A stretch of DNA of 64,000 nt, from positions 433,762-497,761 of the forward strand of contig JAOYTL010000005.1 in assembly GCA_025846845.1 (NCBI GenBank). Direction: 5' to 3'. The DNA comes from Alloboseaceae bacterium BT-24-1 (GTDB lineage Bacteria > Pseudomonadota > Alphaproteobacteria > Rhizobiales > Beijerinckiaceae). The position numbers and the translations under genes were made by a program. Below, piece by piece: positions 24,434 to 33,052 of the stretch; the first letter of the stretch is position 1; every line of letters begins with the position of its first letter. The notes under the pieces are model-generated. The model was not told where the DNA came from. It was given only the letters and a program-made list of their open reading frames with translations, and did not search any database.

Positions 24434-25138
24434 CTAAAGCGAGCGCATCAAGCCGCCATCGACGCGCAGGTTCTGGCCGGTGATGTAGCCGGCGCCGTCC
24501 GAGGCGAGGAAGGCGATCGTCGCGGCGATCTCCTCGCTCGTGCCGTAGCGCTGCATCGGCACGCCGTCGCGGCGCTCGTCGGTCTGCGGCAGCGAGTCGA
24601 TCCAGCCCGGCAGGACATTGTTCATCCGCACGTTCTGCGCCGCATACTGGTCGGCAAAGAGCTTGGTGTAGACGGCGAGCCCGGCCCGGAACACCGCCGA
24701 GGTCGGGAAGTTGGCAGCAGGCTCGAAGGCCCAGGCGGTCGAGATGTTGACGATCGCGCCTGATTTCTGCGCCGTCATCACCGGCGCGACCAGCCGGGTC
24801 GGGCGGATCACGTTCATCAGGTAGACGTCGAGCCCGGTATGCCATTGCTCGTCGGTGATCTCGGTGATCGGTGCGCGCGGACCGTGGCCGGCGCTGTTGA
24901 CCAGCACGTCGATGCGGCCGAAGCGCGCCAGCGTCTGGTCGACCAGGCGCTTCAGGTCGTCGTTCGACTGGTTCGAGCCGGTGACGCCGAACCCGCCGAG
25001 TTCCTTGGCCAGGGCCTCGCCCTTGCCGGAGGAGGACAGGATCGCGACCTTGAACCCGTCCTGGGCCAGCCGCTTCGCCGCCGCAGCGCCCATTCCGCTG
25101 CCGCCGGCGGTGACGATTGCGACTTTTTCTCCTGCCAT
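24434..25138 (-). CDS. SDR-family oxidoreductase
   Basis: A 234-aa short-chain dehydrogenase. Cofactor loop TAGGSGMGAA near residue 9, VNSAGHGP near 84 and the tail VDGGLMRSL are typical. The catalytic region reads IVNISTAW, then a position where the usual YxxxK is AVFRAGLAVYTKLFA, so the Tyr/Lys pair appears as YTKLF or is shifted. ATG 25138 (MAGEK) is preferred over 25153 because GGAG lies 8 bases upstream. Divergent from a LysR gene, which probably controls it. Substrate unknown. Confidence 0.75.
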   Translation of the reverse strand: MAGEKVAIVTAGGSGMGAAAAKRLAQDGFKVAILSSSGKGEALAKELGGFGVTGSNQSNDDLKRLVDQTLARFGRIDVLVNSAGHGPRAPITEITDEQWHTGLDVYLMNVIRPTRLVAPVMTAQKSGAIVNISTAWAFEPAANFPTSAVFRAGLAVYTKLFADQYAAQNVRMNNVLPGWIDSLPQTDERRDGVPMQRYGTSEEIAATIAFLASDGAGYITGQNLRVDGGLMRSL

Positions 25139-25269
25139 TGGAAGCTCCATCATTCTGCGAAGGACATATGGATGCTGCGAGTGGCAGCGCTCATTGTGGT
25201 CTTTCTCGCATTAGCCGCATAAACTCGCCAGTCAGTTGGCCAACATCATATCGATAGAAAAACTACTGA

Positions 25270-26139
25270 ATGATCGAGCCGCAGCAGCGCCTGCCTTCAC
25301 TCAACGCATTGCGCGCCTTCGAGGCTGCGGCGCGGCATCTCAACTTCCGCGCCGCAGCCGATGAGCTCGGCGTCACCCAAGGCGCGGTCGCGCAGCATGT
25401 CCGCGGGCTCGAGAGCGATCTCGGCCTGAAGCTGTTCGAACGTCAGCCGCGCCTGCTCGCACTCACAGGCGCCGGGCGCAGCTACGCGACCCATGTCGCC
25501 CGCGCCTTCGCTTTGCTCGCCGAGGCGACCGACAATCTTCGTCCGCAGCCCTTGCGGCTGACGATCAGCGCGACGCCAAGCATCGCGGCGAAATGGCTGG
25601 TGCCGCGGCTGCCCGATTTTACCGCCGCCCATCCGCAACTGGAGTTGAATATCCTCGCCAGCGATGCGCTGGCGAACTTCCAGTCGGATGGCGTCGACAT
25701 CGCCATTCGCCAGGGCCGCCCGCCTTTCGGACCCGGCCTGACCGCCGACCTCTTGTTCGAGCATGAGATCGTCGCGGCCTGCCATCCCAGCATGCGTCCC
25801 GCCGAGGAAGAGCTGGCGCGCCTGCCCTTGCTGCGCGACGGGCACGACCTCTGGCCGGAGTTCTTCGAACGTGCGCTCGGCCGGCCGATGCCCCTGACGA
25901 TCCGCAGCACGCGCTTCAACCAGACCGCGCTGGCGATCGACGCCGCGATCGCCGGCCAAGGCGTCGCGCTCGCCAGCCGCTTCCTGGTCGAGCCCGATCT
26001 CGCCGCCGGCCGCCTAGCCCTGGCGACGCCGGCCAGCACGCGCGGCGGCCTCGATTTCTACGTCGTCAGCGCGCGCAAGCCGCGGCATCCCGAGCAGACA
26101 ATGCATGTCAGGGCTTGGCTGCTCGCCCAGCGTGGCTGA
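25270..26139 (+). CDS. LysR-family transcriptional regulator (GcvA-like)
   Basis: A 289-aa regulator with an N-terminal winged helix (LPSLNALRAFEAAARHLNFRAAADELGVTQGAVAQHVRGLE) and a two-lobed periplasmic-binding-like effector domain from about residue 90. LNALRAFEAAARH is characteristic of the GcvA/AmpR group. The 131-bp divergent gap to the SDR gene is AT-richer than its surroundings and is where its site would lie, but I could not settle on a specific T-N11-A box. It converges on the SRPBCC gene with 9 bp between stops. Confidence 0.83.
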   Translation: MIEPQQRLPSLNALRAFEAAARHLNFRAAADELGVTQGAVAQHVRGLESDLGLKLFERQPRLLALTGAGRSYATHVARAFALLAEATDNLRPQPLRLTISATPSIAAKWLVPRLPDFTAAHPQLELNILASDALANFQSDGVDIAIRQGRPPFGPGLTADLLFEHEIVAACHPSMRPAEEELARLPLLRDGHDLWPEFFERALGRPMPLTIRSTRFNQTALAIDAAIAGQGVALASRFLVEPDLAAGRLALATPASTRGGLDFYVVSARKPRHPEQTMHVRAWLLAQRG

Positions 26140-26148
26140 CGTGACCGA

Positions 26149-26946
26149 TCAGCCAGCCGCCTCAAAGCTCTCCTTGAGCCAGGCCTGCCATGCCGGCTCG
26201 CTCTCGGCGGCACGCCTGTCTGCATCGTCACCATAGAAGAACAGGCTGGCGCTGACATTGACCTTGTCGCCCATCCAGTAGCTGCCGATCAATGCGACGC
26301 CGTCCTCGGAGCGCAGCAGGATGTGGCGCTGTTTCTGGCCCTGCTCGGTCTGCTCGACCGTGCCGGCGAAGGCTTGCGGCGCGGCCGGCAGCTCGTGCCG
26401 CTCGCCGACATTGGCGCCGGCGAGGCCGAGCCTCTCGGTCAATTGCGTCCAGACGGCGAGATGTTCGCCTCCGGTCACCCGCATCGCCTGGAAGGAAGCG
26501 CCCTTCTTCCCGGCAAAGTGACTGAGATAGAGCCGCAGCACCGCGAAGAAGCCGGGCCAGCCGCCCTCGAACCCCTCGACCTGATCGTCCCAGTCGTCGC
26601 TGGAAGCAAAGAACGAGTGCACCATCCGCACCAGGCATTGGTCGCCGGAACGGCTGGTGATGGTGATCTCGGTCGCGACGGGCGGCGCCTTCTCGCCCCA
26701 TTCATATTCGGTGTAGCCGAAGCGATGCGGCGGCTCCCAGAGATTGATCTCGCCGGCCGAGCTCATCTCCGGCCCGAAATTGAAGCTGAGCTTGCCGCCG
26801 ACCCGCTCCTCGATCGTCGTGCGGGTGAACCAGGCGGTATTGCCCGGTCCCGTCGCCATCGCCTGCCAGACCTGTTCGGGCGTGCCGGGAACGAGAACCT
26901 CCATCTCGACCCAGCGCTTGCCGGTTCCGTCCTTCTTGATCGGCAT
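26149..26946 (-). CDS. SRPBCC (AHSA1-like) domain protein
   Basis: A 265-aa protein whose first 150 residues look like an Activator-of-Hsp90/START-type ligand-binding fold (MEVLVPGTPEQVWQAMATG, TTIEERVGGKLSFNFG, LWEPPHRFGYTEY). Residues about 155-265 form a less familiar second part that may be a truncated repeat of the fold. The gene is 15 bp downstream of an ArsR-type regulator, the usual pairing for this family, in which the regulator represses its SRPBCC partner. Probably binds a hydrophobic ligand; role unknown. Confidence 0.75.
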   Translation of the reverse strand: MPIKKDGTGKRWVEMEVLVPGTPEQVWQAMATGPGNTAWFTRTTIEERVGGKLSFNFGPEMSSAGEINLWEPPHRFGYTEYEWGEKAPPVATEITITSRSGDQCLVRMVHSFFASSDDWDDQVEGFEGGWPGFFAVLRLYLSHFAGKKGASFQAMRVTGGEHLAVWTQLTERLGLAGANVGERHELPAAPQAFAGTVEQTEQGQKQRHILLRSEDGVALIGSYWMGDKVNVSASLFFYGDDADRRAAESEPAWQAWLKESFEAAG

Positions 26947-26961
26947 GATCTTGATATCCTT

Positions 26962-27552
26962 TCAGGCACTGGCCGGTTCGGGCGCCGGATAGGCGGCGAC
27001 CACGAGGCGGTGCGAGCGCCCGCCCGGCGCGCTGTCGTCGTGGTAGCGGGCGGCGAGCGCCGCCACGGTTTCGGTGAGCTCGCGGGTGAAGGCGGCGCGC
27101 TCGGTCGGCGAGCGGAAGCGGATGACGCTGTCGAGCGACAATGTCGCCAGCCGCTTCTCCTGCCGGCGCGCCTCGTTCCAGAGCGCTCCGACCTCGCGCA
27201 CGATCCGGGCGGCGAGCGCAATCAGATAGCTCGCCGAGAGCCGGTCGGGGTTGCGCTCCGGATCGGCGCCGAGCGCACCCAGCACCGCCGGCGAGACGAC
27301 GAAGGAAGCGGCACTCGCCACCATCAGGCGCTCCGTTAGCCCGCCCCATTGCCGCTCGCCCGCCGGCTCAACCAGCTGATGCTCCTCGAGCGCGCGTAAG
27401 TGGTAGTTGACCTTCTGCCGGGTCAGCCCGACCCGCCCGGCGAGCGAGGCGGCCGAGGCCGGCTCCGACAATTCGGCCAGGATCCGCCGCTTGACCGGAT
27501 CGAGCGCCACGGCGGCGCGAGCGGGATCGTCGATGACGTCGAGGTCGAGCAT
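26962..27552 (-). CDS. ArsR-like winged-helix regulator
   Basis: A 196-aa regulator. The ArsR-type wHTH covers residues about 10-80: LDPVKRRILAELSEPASAASLAGRVGLTRQKVNYHLRAL in overlapping pieces, then HQLVEPAG for the wing. It has no CxC metal motif, so it is not a metal sensor. The C-terminal half, with several Arg/Glu-rich helices, is unassigned and could be the ligand or dimer domain. Operon with the SRPBCC gene and divergent from TetR, 99 bp away. Confidence 0.78.
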   Translation of the reverse strand: MLDLDVIDDPARAAVALDPVKRRILAELSEPASAASLAGRVGLTRQKVNYHLRALEEHQLVEPAGERQWGGLTERLMVASAASFVVSPAVLGALGADPERNPDRLSASYLIALAARIVREVGALWNEARRQEKRLATLSLDSVIRFRSPTERAAFTRELTETVAALAARYHDDSAPGGRSHRLVVAAYPAPEPASA

Positions 27553-27622
27553 GACCTGAAACTCTCATTGACAGATTTTTTTGTCAATTGATCGCGGCAA
27601 TGGCCAGAAGAAGCCGCTTGCA

Positions 27623-27644
27623 ACATACCAACTGAATGGTATGT
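27623..27644. promoter_or_regulatory. Probable TetR operator (inverted repeat)
   Basis: A 22-bp inverted repeat with perfect 8-bp arms, ACATACCA (27623-27630) and TGGTATGT (27637-27644), 6-bp spacer. It ends 7 bp before the TetR ATG and lies in the divergent gap to the ArsR gene. Its position would block the TetR start, consistent with autoregulation; it may also affect the ArsR promoter. Confidence 0.7.
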
Positions 27645-27651
27645 ATAGGCC

Positions 27652-28290
27652 ATGCCACGGCCAACCAAGCAGTCCCCCGAACGCGGCAACGCCCGCACCC
27701 GGCTCCTTGAAGCAGCGCGCGACGTCATTCGCGCCAAAGGCTTCGCCGCCACCAGCGTCGACGACCTCTGTCGCGCCGCCGATGTCACCAAGGGCGCGTT
27801 CTTCCATCATTTCGCCAGCAAGGAGGCGCTCGGCGTTGCCGCGGCCGAATTCTGGACGCAGGAGGTCACGCCCTTCTTCGCGGCCGCGCCCTATCACCAA
27901 CCGGCCGACGCCCTCGACCGCGTCCTCGCCTATGTCGCCTTCCGCAAGGCGATCATCACCGGCGACATCTACGAGTTCACCTGCCTGGTCGGGATGATGG
28001 CGCAGGAGGTCCATGCCAGCGCGCCCGACATCCGCGACGCCTGCGGCCGCAGCATTTTGGGCCATGCCGCGACGCTGGAGGCCGATATCGAACAGGCCCG
28101 CCGGAACCACGGCATCACCACGACCGGCTGGAGCGCCGAAAGCCTGGCCCGGCACACCCAGGCCGTGCTGCAGGGCGGCTTCGTCCTCGCCAAGGCCGGC
28201 AACGATCCCGATCTGGCGCGCGAAAGCCTCGACCATCTCGACCGCTACATCCGCCATCTCTTCCACGTCGCCGAGGAGCGCGCCGCATGA
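27652..28290 (+). CDS. TetR/AcrR-family transcriptional regulator
   Basis: A 212-aa TetR-type repressor. The N-terminal HTH is at about residues 15-60 (TRLLEAARDVIRAKGFAATSVDDLC, then VTKGAFFHHFASKEAL), the most conserved part of the family. The C-terminal ligand domain resembles regulators such as AcuR/NemR-like proteins (TCLVGMMAQEVHASAPDIRDACG). It overlaps the DUF6151 gene by 4 bp (ATGA) and so heads an operon with two small genes of unknown function. An evident operator sits just upstream. Confidence 0.87.
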   Translation: MPRPTKQSPERGNARTRLLEAARDVIRAKGFAATSVDDLCRAADVTKGAFFHHFASKEALGVAAAEFWTQEVTPFFAAAPYHQPADALDRVLAYVAFRKAIITGDIYEFTCLVGMMAQEVHASAPDIRDACGRSILGHAATLEADIEQARRNHGITTTGWSAESLARHTQAVLQGGFVLAKAGNDPDLARESLDHLDRYIRHLFHVAEERAA

Positions 28291-28823
28291 GCCAGTCCAT
28301 GACGATCGGCTGCGCCTGCGGCCATACGCGACTGAGGGTCCAGGGCGCCCCAATCCTCGTCTCAGAATGCCTGTGCGACAGCTGCCGGGCCGCCGCAGCT
28401 CGGCTGGCGACGCTGCCTGGTGGCAGCGACATCCTCACCGCCTATGGCGCGACGCCGACAGCCGAATACCGCAAGGACCGGGTCGAGATTGTCGCGGGTG
28501 CGGAGAGCCTGCGCGAATTTCGGCTCACGCCCGAGGCCGGCTCGCGCCGTGTCGTCGCGACCTGCTGCAACACGCCGGTCTTCCTGGAGATGAAGGGCGC
28601 ACACTGGCTCAGCCTCTATCTCCATCTCTGGCCTGATAATGCCCGGCCGAAAGCGACGCTGCGGACCATGACTGGAGATCTGCCCGACGCTTCGGCCCTG
28701 CCGGCCGATATCCCGAACCTGAAGACCCACACGGTCTCTTTCTACGCCAAGCTGCTCGGCGCCTGGATCGCCATGGGCTTCCGTAATCCGAAGATCACGA
28801 CAGCGGGGACGATCGATGCCTGA
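28287..28823 (+). CDS. DUF6151 / GFA-like zinc-binding protein
   Basis: A 178-aa cytoplasmic protein with the start of a Mss4-like zinc site: GCACGHTRLRV and ECLCDSC supply CxC and CxxC cysteine pairs, with CCNTP near residue 92 completing the site. This pattern is shared by GFA-type proteins (glutathione-dependent formaldehyde-activating enzyme), but the length and C-terminus fit DUF6151 better (recalled family). It overlaps TetR upstream by 4 bp and the next gene by 8 bp, so the three are translated together. A detoxification role under TetR control is plausible. Confidence 0.68.
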   Translation: MSQSMTIGCACGHTRLRVQGAPILVSECLCDSCRAAAARLATLPGGSDILTAYGATPTAEYRKDRVEIVAGAESLREFRLTPEAGSRRVVATCCNTPVFLEMKGAHWLSLYLHLWPDNARPKATLRTMTGDLPDASALPADIPNLKTHTVSFYAKLLGAWIAMGFRNPKITTAGTIDA

Positions 28824-29118
28824 CGACAAGATCGAGATCGAGAACGTCAACAAGCCCGGCAAATCCGAGCGGGTCGACCGCGCCAAATATCTGGCGATGC
28901 GCAAGGCATTGCTCGCAGCACTTCCGGGCGAGGCCCCGGGGCTGACCGTTCCCGACGCGAAGGAGGCGCTATTGCCGCTCCTGCCGGATGATCTCTTCCC
29001 GCAAGGCGCCACGGCCGGCTGGTGGCTGAAGGCCGTCCAGCTCGACCTCGAGGCCAAGGGCGTGATCAAGCGCGCGCCACGCAAGCCGGTGCATCTCTAC
29101 CGGCTCGCAGCGGGCTGA
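28816..29118 (+). CDS. DUF6958 small protein
   Basis: A 100-aa cytoplasmic protein. The pattern IEIENVNKPGKSERVD at the N-terminus and WWLKAVQLDLEAKGVIKR, then PVHLYRL, at the C-terminus match what I recall of DUF6958, probably a small winged-helix-like fold. It overlaps the DUF6151 gene by 8 bp and ends 2 bp before the convergent PLP-enzyme gene. No catalytic residues are obvious; a nucleic-acid-binding role is only suggested by the shape. Confidence 0.65.
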   Translation: MPDDKIEIENVNKPGKSERVDRAKYLAMRKALLAALPGEAPGLTVPDAKEALLPLLPDDLFPQGATAGWWLKAVQLDLEAKGVIKRAPRKPVHLYRLAAG

Positions 29119-29120
29119 GT

Positions 29121-30251
29121 TTAAGCCGTCTCGGCGAAGGCCGTCGCCAGCGCTGCCGCTGCCTCGTCGAGCTCGGCGGTCTCATGAGCGGCGCTGACCT
29201 GGAGCCGCAGCCGCGCCTCACCCTGCGCCACGATCGGGAACGAGATCGCCGGAGCGAAGACACCCGCCCGGGTCAGGCGCGTGGTCATGGCACGCGCCCG
29301 CTCCTCGCCACCGACCTTCACAGCGGTGATGGCGCTGTCGCTGCCATGGCAGGCGAGCGCATAGAAGCGCAGCGCCTCGCGTAGATGGGCGACATTGCGC
29401 CAGAGCCGCTCGCGCGGGCCGGGATCGTCGCGGCAGATCTTCAGCGCCGTCAGCGCCGTCGCGGCATTCGCCGTCGTCATCCCCATGGTAAAGATCCAGC
29501 TGCGCGACTGCGCCTTGAGCTTCTCGACCAGCAGGCGTGGACCGGCGACGAAGCCGCCGCTGGCGCCACCCAGCGCCTTCGATAGCGAGCCGGTCAGCAG
29601 CATGTCGGGCGCGCCATTGGCGAGGCCGCAAAGCGGCGCGGTGCCGGCGCCACCCGGCCCGACCACGCCGGTCGCATGGGCCTCGTCGATCATCAGCAGC
29701 GCATCGAATTCGCGCGCCAGCGCCTGGATCTCCGGCAATGGCGCCGAGCCGCCTTCCATGCTGAAGATGCCGTCGGTGACGATGAGGCGCCGCTTGGCCC
29801 GCCGCGTCCCCTCGAGCGCCCGCCGCAGGCCGGCGACATTGCGGTTCTCATAGGTCTCGACCTCGGCCTGGCTCAGGCGGCAGCCGTCGATGATGCTGGC
29901 ATGGTTCAGCCGGTCCGAGATGATGACGTCGCCCGCCCCGACCAGCGTGGTCAGCACCCCGCCATTGGCGCTGCCGCCAGAGGAGAACAGCGCCACCGCC
30001 TCGACGCCGAGGAAGGAAGCGAGGTTCTGCGCCAGCGCCTCGTGCAGCGGCGTCGTCACGAAGACCGGATAGATGCCGGTCCCGGTGCCATAGAGCCGCA
30101 TCGCCTCGTTGGTCGCGGCGAGCACGCGCTCATCGGTCGAGAGGCCGAGATAGTCGTTCGCACCGAGCATGATCGTGTCGACGCCGTCGAGCAGGATGCG
30201 CCCGCCACAGCGGCGTTCGATCATCCGGCGAGCAGGAACATGCGCGTTCAT
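29121..30251 (-). CDS. Alpha-oxoamine-synthase-family PLP enzyme (BioF/Kbl/CqsA-like)
   Basis: A 376-aa fold-type I PLP enzyme. The PLP lysine is in SLSKALGGASGG near residue 230, the aspartate in IDEAHATGVVG near 195, and GANDYLGL plus LFSSGGSANGG match 2-amino-3-ketobutyrate CoA ligase and 8-amino-7-oxononanoate synthase. The start ATG 30251 overlaps the TGA of the M20 gene by 4 bp (ATGA); a longer open frame upstream overlaps that gene and is ignored. No biotin or threonine-dehydrogenase gene is nearby, so it is neither BioF nor Kbl by context. It would condense an amino acid with an acyl-CoA. Confidence 0.8.
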   Translation of the reverse strand: MNAHVPARRMIERRCGGRILLDGVDTIMLGANDYLGLSTDERVLAATNEAMRLYGTGTGIYPVFVTTPLHEALAQNLASFLGVEAVALFSSGGSANGGVLTTLVGAGDVIISDRLNHASIIDGCRLSQAEVETYENRNVAGLRRALEGTRRAKRRLIVTDGIFSMEGGSAPLPEIQALAREFDALLMIDEAHATGVVGPGGAGTAPLCGLANGAPDMLLTGSLSKALGGASGGFVAGPRLLVEKLKAQSRSWIFTMGMTTANAATALTALKICRDDPGPRERLWRNVAHLREALRFYALACHGSDSAITAVKVGGEERARAMTTRLTRAGVFAPAISFPIVAQGEARLRLQVSAAHETAELDEAAAALATAFAETA

Positions 30252-31423
30252 GGCGCGGCCTTCGGCAGCGCGCTGGCGACGAGATTCTGCCAGTAGCGCA
30301 GGACATGCGGAACGATGCCGTCGTTGAAGACATAACGGTCGCCATGCAGGCCTTCGCCAAGGCCGACCTCGCCGGCGCCGATCCAGGCATAGCAGCCGCT
30401 GGCGGCGCGGATCATGAAGGCGAAGTCCTCGCAGCCCAGGCTCGGCTTGAACTCGGCCATGACGTTCTCCGGCCCGACAGCCGCAGCCGCCGCCCGCGCC
30501 ACCAGCGCCGCTGCCTCGACGGTATTGATCACCGGCGGATAGCCGCGCTTGTAGTCGAGCGCGGAGGTGACCCCGTGCGAGGCGGCGACACCTTGCGCGA
30601 TCTCGCCGAGCAGCCTCTCGCAAAGATCGGACAGCGCCGGATCGAAGAAGCGGCAGGTGCCCTGCAGCCAGATCTCCTTCGGCACGATGTTGCCGACATT
30701 GCCGCCATGGACCTGCGTCAGGCTGACGACGATCGGTGTCTGCGGGTCTACGGCGCGCGAGACGATGCGCTGCACGCTCTGGATGAAGGCCCCGGCGGCG
30801 AGGATCGGGTCATCGCCGAGATGCGGCATGGCGACGTGGGCGCCGAGGCCCGAAAAGCGCAGCTCGAAATTGTCGACCGCGGCCATCTGCGCCCCGGCGC
30901 GGGCCGCGATCGTGCCGAAGGGCTCGCCTGGCCAGTTGTGCACGGCATAGACCGCCTCGACCGGGAAGCGCTCGAACAGTCCGGCCTCGATCATCTTCAT
31001 GCTGCCGCCCTCGTTCTCCTCGGCCGGCTGGAAGATGAAATGGACGGTGCCGTCGAAATCCGGGTTCTGACTGAGGAGTCTCGCGGCCCCGAGCAGCATG
31101 GCGCTGTGGCCGTCATGGCCGCAGGCATGCATCACGCCCTCTGTCTTCGAGGCATAGGGCAGGCCGGTGCGCTCGACGACGGGCAGCGCATCGAGTTCGG
31201 CACGCAGGCCGATGGCGCGCGTGCCGGAGCCGGCGCGCAGCGTGCCGACCACGCCGGTGCCGCCGATGCCCTCCTGCACCTCGAGGCCGAAGGAGCGCAG
31301 CTTCTCGGCGACGAAGCGGGCGGTCTCAACCTCCTGGAAGCCGAGCTCGGGATTGGCGTGGATGTGATGGCGCCAGGCGACGACCTCTGGTGTCAGCGCG
31401 GCGATCGGGTCATTGTGCAGCAT
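30248..31423 (-). CDS. M20-family amidohydrolase/aminoacylase
   Basis: A 391-aa metallopeptidase-fold amidohydrolase of the hippurate hydrolase/IAA-amino-acid hydrolase type. Metal ligands are visible in MHACGHDGHSAML near residue 98 and in EENEGG near 132. HHIHANPELGFQE opens the chain and SLGCEDFAFM closes the site. Start ATG 31423 is preferred because ACAGGAGAGAAC immediately precedes it. It is translationally coupled to the downstream PLP enzyme and faces an AraC regulator. It would release an amino acid from an N-acyl or similar conjugate, which the next enzyme could use (inference). Confidence 0.86.
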   Translation of the reverse strand: MLHNDPIAALTPEVVAWRHHIHANPELGFQEVETARFVAEKLRSFGLEVQEGIGGTGVVGTLRAGSGTRAIGLRAELDALPVVERTGLPYASKTEGVMHACGHDGHSAMLLGAARLLSQNPDFDGTVHFIFQPAEENEGGSMKMIEAGLFERFPVEAVYAVHNWPGEPFGTIAARAGAQMAAVDNFELRFSGLGAHVAMPHLGDDPILAAGAFIQSVQRIVSRAVDPQTPIVVSLTQVHGGNVGNIVPKEIWLQGTCRFFDPALSDLCERLLGEIAQGVAASHGVTSALDYKRGYPPVINTVEAAALVARAAAAAVGPENVMAEFKPSLGCEDFAFMIRAASGCYAWIGAGEVGLGEGLHGDRYVFNDGIVPHVLRYWQNLVASALPKAAP

Positions 31424-31503
31424 GGTTCTCTCCTGTCCCACATGGATTAGGAGAGCGGACCGGGCAGCGTCTTGAACCAGATTGACCCAATCGGATCCGA
31501 TCC

Positions 31504-32328
31504 ATGAGCGAGCCGCGACAGGAGAGTCAGGAGTTCTGGCGCCACGCCGCCTTCCGCGAGCTCGGCCTGCTCAAGGCGCGCTTTCGCGAGCATCGCTATG
31601 ACCGCCACACCCATGACGGCTACGTCATCGCGCTGATCACCGAGGGCTGCGAGCGCGTGCGCGTTGGCAGGCAGGAGGTGCTGGCTCCGGCCGGCTCGGT
31701 GCTCGTCGTCAATCCGGAGGAGTGGCACGATGGCGAGGCCGGCGCCGAGCAGGGCTGGGCCTACCGGACCTTCTACCCGTCGGTGGCCCTGCTGTCGGAC
31801 ATCGCAGCCGAACTCGGGCAGCCGCATCTGCCGCTCTTCCCGCAGGCCCTGCTCGACGATCCCGAGCTGGCCCGGCTGCTCGCTGCGGCCCATGCGGAAT
31901 CAACCTCGCCGGAAGCCACCCGCGCGGAGGCCTCCCTGCTGACCGCGCTGCGCCGGCTGATCCTGCAGCATGGCGACGCCGACCGACCGGCCGAGCCGCT
32001 CGACCGCTCCGGCTCGCAGCGCCGCTTCTCACGCTATGAGCAGGTGATCGAGGAGAGGCTCGCTGACGAGATCGACCTGCAGGGCCTGGCGACGGCGGCC
32101 GGTGTCACGCGCTTCCAGGTCATCCGCGACTTCAAGAAGCTGACGGGCTCGACACCGGCCACCTTCATCCGCGACCGCCGTTTGCGCCGCGCCAACCGGC
32201 TGATCCAGCAGGGCGCCAGCCTGGCCGACGCCGCCTTCGCCGCCGGCTTCGCCGACCAGAGCCATCTCTCGCGCAGCTTTCGCGCCGTGCACGGCATCAC
32301 GCCCGGCATGTTCCGCAAGGCGGGCTGA
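31504..32328 (+). CDS. AraC-family transcriptional regulator
   Basis: A 274-aa regulator with an N-terminal cupin sensor (HTHDGYVIALITEGCERVRV, GSVLVVNPEEWHDGEA) and two C-terminal HTH motifs: LQGLATAAGVTRFQVIRDFKKLTG, and DAAFAAGFADQSHLSRSFRAVHGITP. This layout fits the lysine/amino-acid-exporter AraC group (AraC_binding plus HTH_18). Divergent from the M20/PLP-enzyme operon with an 80-bp shared promoter region, so probably its activator. Confidence 0.85.
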   Translation: MSEPRQESQEFWRHAAFRELGLLKARFREHRYDRHTHDGYVIALITEGCERVRVGRQEVLAPAGSVLVVNPEEWHDGEAGAEQGWAYRTFYPSVALLSDIAAELGQPHLPLFPQALLDDPELARLLAAAHAESTSPEATRAEASLLTALRRLILQHGDADRPAEPLDRSGSQRRFSRYEQVIEERLADEIDLQGLATAAGVTRFQVIRDFKKLTGSTPATFIRDRRLRRANRLIQQGASLADAAFAAGFADQSHLSRSFRAVHGITPGMFRKAG

Positions 32329-32341
32329 CGCGCTGGGCCTC

Positions 32342-33052
32342 TCAGAACTTGTAGACGAGGCTGGCGCGCACCGCGTGCGCGGATGGCTCGTGCTCGACCG
32401 TGCGACCAAGATAGGCGCCGGCACCAACATGGTCGAAGCGGCCATAGTCAGTGTAGCGATAGTCGACACCGAGGATGATATTGTCGGTCACGGCGTAGTC
32501 GACACCGCCGCCGACGGTCCAGCCGGTCCTGGAGGAATTGATCGTCTCGGTCAGGCCCGCCAGCGGGCTGACATAGGAATATTCGAGCTTGGTGAAGGCC
32601 ACGCCGCCGGTGGCGTAGATCATGATCCGGTCGAGGCTGTAGCCGAGACGCGCACGCACCGAACCCTGCCAGTCCTGTCGCACGCGAACGATGCCGCCAA
32701 GATCGCCCTTCCCTTCAGCGGCATTCATGCCCTCGATATCGCCCTCGACGCCGAGCACGATCGAACCGAGCTGATAGTTGAAGCCGAGGCGCGCGCCGCC
32801 GATGAAGGAGGACGGGCTGTAATCGAATGAGCGACCGAGCGGTGCCCGGCCGGCGGTGGCAAATTCACTCGCCCGGTCGGAGCCCCAGGAATAGCCGACC
32901 TGGCCGCCGAGATAGACGCCGCTCCAGTTGTAGAATGTCGGCAGTTCCGGCGCCGGCGGCAGGAGGCCCTTCCTTGACAGGTCAGCCGCCAAAGAGGCGC
33001 CGCCGGCCATCAGGGCGACAGCTGCGATGGAGGCTTTCAGAAGGGCTTTCAT
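32342..33052 (-). CDS. Outer-membrane beta-barrel protein (Omp25/Omp31-like)
   Basis: A 236-aa exported protein. Signal peptide MKALLKASIAAVALMAGGASLAA is cut before ADLS; ATG 33052 is used (a TTG lies one codon upstream). The mature part begins with the family's NWSGVYLGGQVGYSWG and contains alternating amphipathic strands (FIGGARLGFNYQLGSIVLGVEGDI) and ends NAVRASLVYKF-like (HAVRASLVYKF) with the terminal Phe needed for barrel assembly. Typical of 8-stranded porin-like proteins of Rhizobiales. Single gene; convergent with AraC. Confidence 0.85.
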   Translation of the reverse strand: MKALLKASIAAVALMAGGASLAADLSRKGLLPPAPELPTFYNWSGVYLGGQVGYSWGSDRASEFATAGRAPLGRSFDYSPSSFIGGARLGFNYQLGSIVLGVEGDIEGMNAAEGKGDLGGIVRVRQDWQGSVRARLGYSLDRIMIYATGGVAFTKLEYSYVSPLAGLTETINSSRTGWTVGGGVDYAVTDNIILGVDYRYTDYGRFDHVGAGAYLGRTVEHEPSAHAVRASLVYKF

